From Rhizobium esperanzae (GTDB taxonomy: Bacteria; Pseudomonadota; Alphaproteobacteria; Rhizobiales; Rhizobiaceae), in contig NZ_MXPU01000006.1 of NCBI RefSeq assembly GCF_002204185.1, forward strand, positions 62,001-126,000: a stretch of DNA of 64,000 bases, in the 5' to 3' direction. Under the pieces are notes generated by a model that saw nothing but the letters and a program-made list of their open reading frames with translations, was not told the DNA's origin and did no database searches. Below, one piece after another: positions 60,342 through 64,000 of the stretch. A program made the position numbers and the translations under genes. How positions within the stretch are numbered: position 1 is the stretch's first letter; every line of letters starts with the position of its first letter.

Positions 60342-61235
60342 TCACGCGACACCAGCCAAATGCTGCCGCTTGGAAGATTGCTGTGCTCGCTCCCTCACAA
60401 GGTCGCTCAGCATCTGTCGGGCTACGGCTGGCACAACATGATGTGGAAGGTGGCCGACGCCCTCGATCACCCTGATCATCGGCCTCGGATGTTTCTGCCG
60501 AAGGCCATCGATATGCCAGGCCGGCTGAACTATGCGATCCTCCGAACCGAACAGGACGTGCAGTGGCAGATTGCCGGGCAGCTTCGGCAGCAGTTCCATG
60601 TCTTTGTTGAAGGCCCGCAGCTCGTTAGCCATTGTTTCAATTGCGCCCGGATTGACCATATGAGCGGCCGGCAACACCGACAGCTGGGGAGGCAACGTGT
60701 TTGGAAAGGATGACGACCGCAGACCACGGTCGAGAAAAAACGCTGCCCATCGGCTGATTACATGCTGGCGGATCAAGGATCCCACAACCGGAGCAACGGA
60801 TGCCCGGAGGATGGGCAGCGGTTTCGGTGGGACGGGCCTGCAGCACGGCGAAATCAGAAGCAATCCGTTCACCAGCTCCGGCCGACGCGCTGCCAGATGA
60901 AGTGCCGGCGCGCTGCCGATGGAGTGGGCTACGATCGAGACGCAATGCAGGTCCATTGCATCAATTAGGCGCTCGAGCCAAAAGGATTGGCCTATCGGTC
61001 CTCGTTCAGCAAGAGGAAGAGGGCTGCTGAAACCGTAGCCCGGGCGATCGGGGGCCACCATGCGGAACGTGCTCTGAGCAAACGGAATCAGAACCTCTTC
61101 AGCCAGGCTCCCACAGCCATGGAGGACAAGGATCGGTCTTGCGCTCAAGTCGCCGCTCTCCAGAACATGCACCTGCTGCTTGTCGAACTGGTAAATCGTG
61201 CCGATCCGGGGGCAAAATGCCTGCTGCTTCAACAT
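60342..61235 (-). CDS. Alpha/beta hydrolase
   Basis: 297 residues from the ATG at 61235; a GTG at 61253 is possible, and neither has a strong ribosome-binding site. Canonical fold: PILVLHGCGSLAEEVLIPFA (oxyanion loop), APDRPGYGFSSPL, nucleophile Ser in VSIVAHSIGSAPALHLAARRPELV, Asp in LFGSEDRIVQPAW, and His in VIEGVGHLPHHVVPA. Resembles generic esterases or epoxide-type hydrolases; substrate unknown. It stands alone. Confidence 0.78.
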   Translation of the reverse strand: MLKQQAFCPRIGTIYQFDKQQVHVLESGDLSARPILVLHGCGSLAEEVLIPFAQSTFRMVAPDRPGYGFSSPLPLAERGPIGQSFWLERLIDAMDLHCVSIVAHSIGSAPALHLAARRPELVNGLLLISPCCRPVPPKPLPILRASVAPVVGSLIRQHVISRWAAFFLDRGLRSSSFPNTLPPQLSVLPAAHMVNPGAIETMANELRAFNKDMELLPKLPGNLPLHVLFGSEDRIVQPAWHIDGLRQKHPRPMIRVIEGVGHLPHHVVPAVARQMLSDLVRERAQQSSKRQHLAGVA

Positions 61236-61535
61236 GATCCAACAAACGCCCACAGTTGGTTCTCGGTTCCGTGACGCTTTTGGCTTAGTTCAACCAACCT
61301 GTTCTACCCGGAGCGTGCCTGCGGCAGGCCGCCGTAACAAATTCCATGGACACGTGCCATCCGGATTAGCCTGCTTCGCCCGTCGGCAATGTTGTTCTAG
61401 TGTCGTCTCGCCGCCCGGCAATATTTATATTCTAATATTGATAACAGGGCTGGTGCTCCAAAGATCCTCTGATGTGCTCGTTCTCAGAAGCTTGAAAACA
61501 TGCTAAGTTTCGTCGGCAACAGAGGGGGAAAACCA
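61236..61535. other. Gap between divergent hydrolase and cytochrome-oxidase-like genes
   Basis: About 300 bp. It contains an A+T-rich patch near 61420-61450 (ATATTTATATTCTAATATTG) where promoters for the plus-strand gene are likely. No open frame is convincing and no known operator motif is seen. Confidence 0.4.
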
Positions 61536-61940
61536 ATGCCACGCATCGCAAATCTTTACTTCAAGACCGCCATCATTTTTCTGATCGCCGGCATCTCGGT
61601 CGGCCTTCACATGTCGATCTCGGGTAATCACGCACCGACCGGGGCCCATGCCCATGCCAACCTGCTCGGCTGGGTCACCATGGCGCTCTTCGGCGTTTAC
61701 CACGCGCTCAATCCACACAAGGCCGAGAAGCGCCTGGCGATGATCCAGTACGTCGTCTACACCTTCGGTGTCGCGGTGCTGATCCCGTCCCTTTATCTGC
61801 TGCTTTCTGGAAACACGGCGATGGAACCGATTGTCGCCATTTCCTCGCTCATCGCCTTCGCCGGCGTGCTGATGTTCGCCGTCATCATCTTCTCGGGCAG
61901 CGAAGCTTCGAGTCCGGCCGGCGTCTCCCGGGCGCGCTGA
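61536..61940 (+). CDS. Four-helix membrane protein, cytochrome-oxidase subunit I-like
   Basis: 134 residues from the ATG at 61536 after AGAGGGGG; an in-frame earlier start lacks that. Four predicted helices: FKTAIIFLIAGISVGLHMSISG, HANLLGWVTMALFGVYHALNP, IQYVVYTFGVAVLIPSLYLLL and PIVAISSLIAFAGVLMFAVIIF. The TGAHAHANLLGW motif resembles the heme-ligand helix of cbb3-type oxidase subunit I, and the gene is often annotated so, but it is far too short for an oxidase. Perhaps a heme or copper membrane protein. Role unknown. Confidence 0.65.
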   Translation: MPRIANLYFKTAIIFLIAGISVGLHMSISGNHAPTGAHAHANLLGWVTMALFGVYHALNPHKAEKRLAMIQYVVYTFGVAVLIPSLYLLLSGNTAMEPIVAISSLIAFAGVLMFAVIIFSGSEASSPAGVSRAR

Positions 61941-62160
61941 TCCAATCGGGAAATAGACTATCTCGATTGCCACGTCGCATGTTCGAATTCTCCTCGTGCA
62001 TCTCGTACTTTTGCATTGAGAATGACGAGGAGTTTTCGGGCGGCCAACGCGGATCGTGCCAAGGTGCGAGGTCTTGGATTCAGCCGATCGCCGTCACGTC
62101 GGCCCCGCGAGAGCGGAGAACTCCTAGAATGCTCTGAAGCCCGTTCAGAAATCCGATCGG

Positions 62161-62536
62161 CAGGACGATCAATGTGTTCGTGCCCCTGACGCCACCAGTT
62201 CTGGATCACGCCTTCCTGCGCCTTGGCGCCATCTCGATTGAAGCCGTAGAACGGCCCAGCTGGAACGTCGCGGAAGAACTGCGCGCGGTTGGCGGCAAGT
62301 GCGGAGCGGAAACCGTCGAACACTTCCATCGGCAGGCCCTCGGGATTGGCCTCGGTCTTGAGCATCAGCGGCGGCACGGCCGAAACGAGAACGGCCTTGG
62401 CGACGTGGCCGGCAGGCTCGCCATGCTTGGCCACATAATGGGCGACCTCACCGCCACCGGTGGAATGGCCGACATGCACGACATTCTTCAGGCCGAGCGC
62501 CTCGACGACGGCAAAGGCATCGGCTGCTGCGCGATG
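62161..62536 (-). pseudogene. Remnant of an alpha/beta hydrolase (arylesterase/haloperoxidase type)
   Basis: The minus strand encodes AFAVVEALGLKNVVHVGHST, then GGGEVAHYVAKHGEPAGHVA and on to ANRAQFFRDVPAGPFYG, ending near IQNWWRQG. This is the middle third of a non-heme haloperoxidase/arylesterase, with its nucleophile motif GHSTGG. The N-terminal oxyanion part and the C-terminal Asp/His part are missing, with unrelated sequence on both sides. Degraded or recombined gene; inactive. Confidence 0.6.
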
Positions 62537-62653
62537 AGGTTCGCAATGCGAAAGCGCGATGCCGCGCGGAAACAAAAAGGCGGCTGTGTTGTTACTGATA
62601 GACACACGCAGGAGCGTTTCCCTTGCGAGGAAAGTAGCCGTAACCGGAGCAAG

Positions 62654-62857
62654 ATGATGGACACAGCAACACACTGGGCGCTTCTCCTCGGCATATTGAC
62701 CTTAGCGAGTTGGTTAGCCGGAGGCTTCGCGGCGGTGCTTGGAAACGTGGAGCTTGGCCATCACGGACAAAGGGCAGCCGAATATCTGACGTTCGGTCTG
62801 AGCGTCACCGGCTTCATCTCCGCCGTCGCGATGGTATTGATCCTGGTGATCCGATGA
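62654..62857 (+). CDS. Two-helix small membrane protein (67 residues)
   Basis: 67 residues starting MMDTATHWALLLGILTLASW, with a second helix near FGLSVTGFISAVAMVLILVI and a short polar loop (NVELGHHGQRAAEY). GGAG lies 4-7 bases before the ATG pair. The frame is open upstream, but that part is antisense to the hydrolase remnant. No family recognised. Confidence 0.55.
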   Translation: MMDTATHWALLLGILTLASWLAGGFAAVLGNVELGHHGQRAAEYLTFGLSVTGFISAVAMVLILVIR

Positions 62858-62968
62858 CCTCGATCATCCGAGTGGCCATAGAGCCGACCTTCCCGCGATC
62901 GTCGATTATGTTGGCTACGAGTTGGATGATCGATCGCGAGAGGGAACTCTGATCGATCTGCCTATCCG

Positions 62969-64000
62969 CTACCCCTGGCGTCGCGCGGCGGTCTGCCCGG
63001 CGGCAGCAGGCGGACGACGAAAGATCGAGACCTGGTTGCGTCCGGCTTCCTTGGCGCGATAAAGCGCCATGTCGGCTTCGTGCTGGAGATTAGCCAGGGA
63101 AACACCGGTGTCGGCCCTCGACTTGAACGCCACGCCGACGCTCAGCGTCACCGAGGGGCCGACGCTGGAGGCCGGGTTCGGCAGGGCGGCCGCTTCTACG
63201 CTCTCGCGTATTCGCCTGGCGACCGCGACGGCCTCTTCTTCATCGACATCCGGAAGCACGACGAGAAACTCCTCGCCGCCATGTCGTGAGACGAGATCGC
63301 GATCGGCGCGCACGCAGCTCTGGATGATGCCGGCAACCTTGACGAGGCAGCGATCGCCTTCGCCATGTCCGAGCTTGTCGTTTAGCCCCTTGAAGTGATC
63401 GATGTCGCACATCAGCATGGCGACGATGCCGGTCTCACGGCCGTGGCGCCAGAGGCTCTCGAGCGTTTCCATCATCCAACGGCGGTTGGCGATCCCGGTC
63501 AGCGGGTCGGTTCTGGCCAGCCGCTCCAATCGGGCGTTCGCGTCGGCAAGCTCCGCGACACGGCGCTGATCCCTGCAGTCCAGAAGAAATGTCTTTTGCG
63601 CCAGGATGTTCATCGTGCGTCTGGCGACCACCGTCGCGATGATCCCACAGGAAAAGAACAGGGTCGCGGCGACGACACTGCCCGCTTCCAAGAGCGGGTT
63701 GTGCCATTGAAGGATGAAGTAGAGACAAAGGGCATAACAGGCGATTGCGATCGTCCAGGCCAGCGGCACGCTGAAGATGGTGATGGCGCTCGTCGCGACG
63801 AATAACATGATGCTCAGATGCCGCTCGTAAAATTCGCCGCCGGCAAAAACGCCGACGAGCCCGACCGAGAGGAGAATCAGGAACATTCCCACAAGCAGCG
63901 ACGCCCGCTGAACGGCCGCCGGGCGCGGCTTGTTCCAAACGACTGCGGTCAAAATTGCCGCCGGCGGCAAAAGGCAGGCGGGAGCAATCATCGACAGAAC
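62969..64000 (-). CDS. GGDEF-domain diguanylate cyclase (5' end off the right edge)
   Basis: At least 340 residues are visible; an in-frame ATG at 63991 could be the start, but the frame continues to the edge, so the N-terminus may be incomplete. About six hydrophobic segments (LLVGMFLILLSVGLVGVFAGG, IMLFVATSAITIFSVPLAWTIAI, SVVAATLFFSCGIIATVVA), a short coiled linker, then GGDEF: DPLTGIANRRWMMETL, MCDIDHFKGLNDKLGHGEGD and the active motif RHGGEEF near residue 240. Synthesises c-di-GMP at the inner membrane. No I-site RxxD is obvious just before GGEEF. Confidence 0.83.
   Translation of the reverse strand, partial: VLSMIAPACLLPPAAILTAVVWNKPRPAAVQRASLLVGMFLILLSVGLVGVFAGGEFYERHLSIMLFVATSAITIFSVPLAWTIAIACYALCLYFILQWHNPLLEAGSVVAATLFFSCGIIATVVARRTMNILAQKTFLLDCRDQRRVAELADANARLERLARTDPLTGIANRRWMMETLESLWRHGRETGIVAMLMCDIDHFKGLNDKLGHGEGDRCLVKVAGIIQSCVRADRDLVSRHGGEEFLVVLPDVDEEEAVAVARRIRESVEAAALPNPASSVGPSVTLSVGVAFKSRADTGVSLANLQHEADMALYRAKEAGRNQVSIFRRPPAAAGQTAARRQG

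Overview
The window reads as Rhizobiales DNA, most likely Rhizobium of the R. etli / R. leguminosarum group. Coding is GC-rich with strong GC3. Dispersed rhizobial intergenic repeats are present, together with many FCD-GntR, LacI and Crp-like regulators, ABC and TRAP sugar/acid importers, and EcfG-type general-stress promoters. Two copies of a 16-bp palindrome that fits the repABC plasmid partition-site consensus suggest a large repABC plasmid or chromid, although no repABC genes are present. No rRNA, tRNA, CRISPR array or complete insertion sequence was seen.

Layout. 1-6.7 kb: 3' end of a thiolase, a LysR/cupin divergent pair, an NAD(P)-binding protein, a secreted cupin, a PLP-dependent gamma-family enzyme and a YihY-type membrane protein. 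6.7-11.2 kb: a decayed zone with three pseudogenes or fragments, the twin palindromes, and a GFA-family gene bracketed by two copies of a mosaic repeat. 11.2-14.0 kb: an NrtR-type regulator divergent from an SPFH / NAD-kinase-like operon, with a double operator between them. 14.1-16.4 kb: an MFS transporter and a universal stress protein. 16.6-31.2 kb: a complete D-apiose catabolic locus: ABC importer, ApsD, ApnL, ApnO, OiaK, a RuBisCO-like protein (OiaX type), LerI- and DerI-type isomerases, DhaK/DhaL and an FCD-GntR regulator. 31.3-33.9 kb: a small secreted stress-type protein and a frameshifted ABC exporter. 33.9-39.9 kb: a LacI-controlled fructoside operon (CUT1 binding protein, two permeases, GH32) with no ATPase gene.

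39.9-53.5 kb is a stress and regulatory island. It has two DUF892 ferritin-like proteins, a DUF4142 protein, a P450, an orphan ECF sigma factor, a SigF/NrsF-type sigma/anti-sigma pair, three Crp-like regulators, a PAS/HisKA_2-type histidine kinase, a degenerate receiver protein and several microproteins. I find GGAAC-N17-GTT (EcfG-type) elements at identical spacing upstream of eight genes or operons between 31.2 and 53.5 kb, and a divergent pair of GTAAC[C/G]-N15-CGAA (SigF-type) promoters beside the sigma/anti-sigma pair. 53.5-58.6 kb: a GntR-controlled TRAP importer with an L-idonate-5-dehydrogenase-like enzyme. 58.6-60.1 kb: a curli-like cluster (two curlin-repeat proteins around a CsgH-like protein) without export genes. 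60.3-64 kb: an alpha/beta hydrolase, small membrane proteins, a hydrolase remnant and a GGDEF protein running off the right edge.

How the genes work together: the apiose locus would import the branched pentose, oxidise it to apionate, rearrange, phosphorylate and decarboxylate it to L-erythrulose 1-phosphate, then isomerise that to D-erythrose 4-phosphate. The 40-53 kb island looks like a general-stress regulon segment in which effectors (ferritin-like and membrane proteins, P450) and candidate signalling parts (sigma factor, histidine kinase) lie close together.
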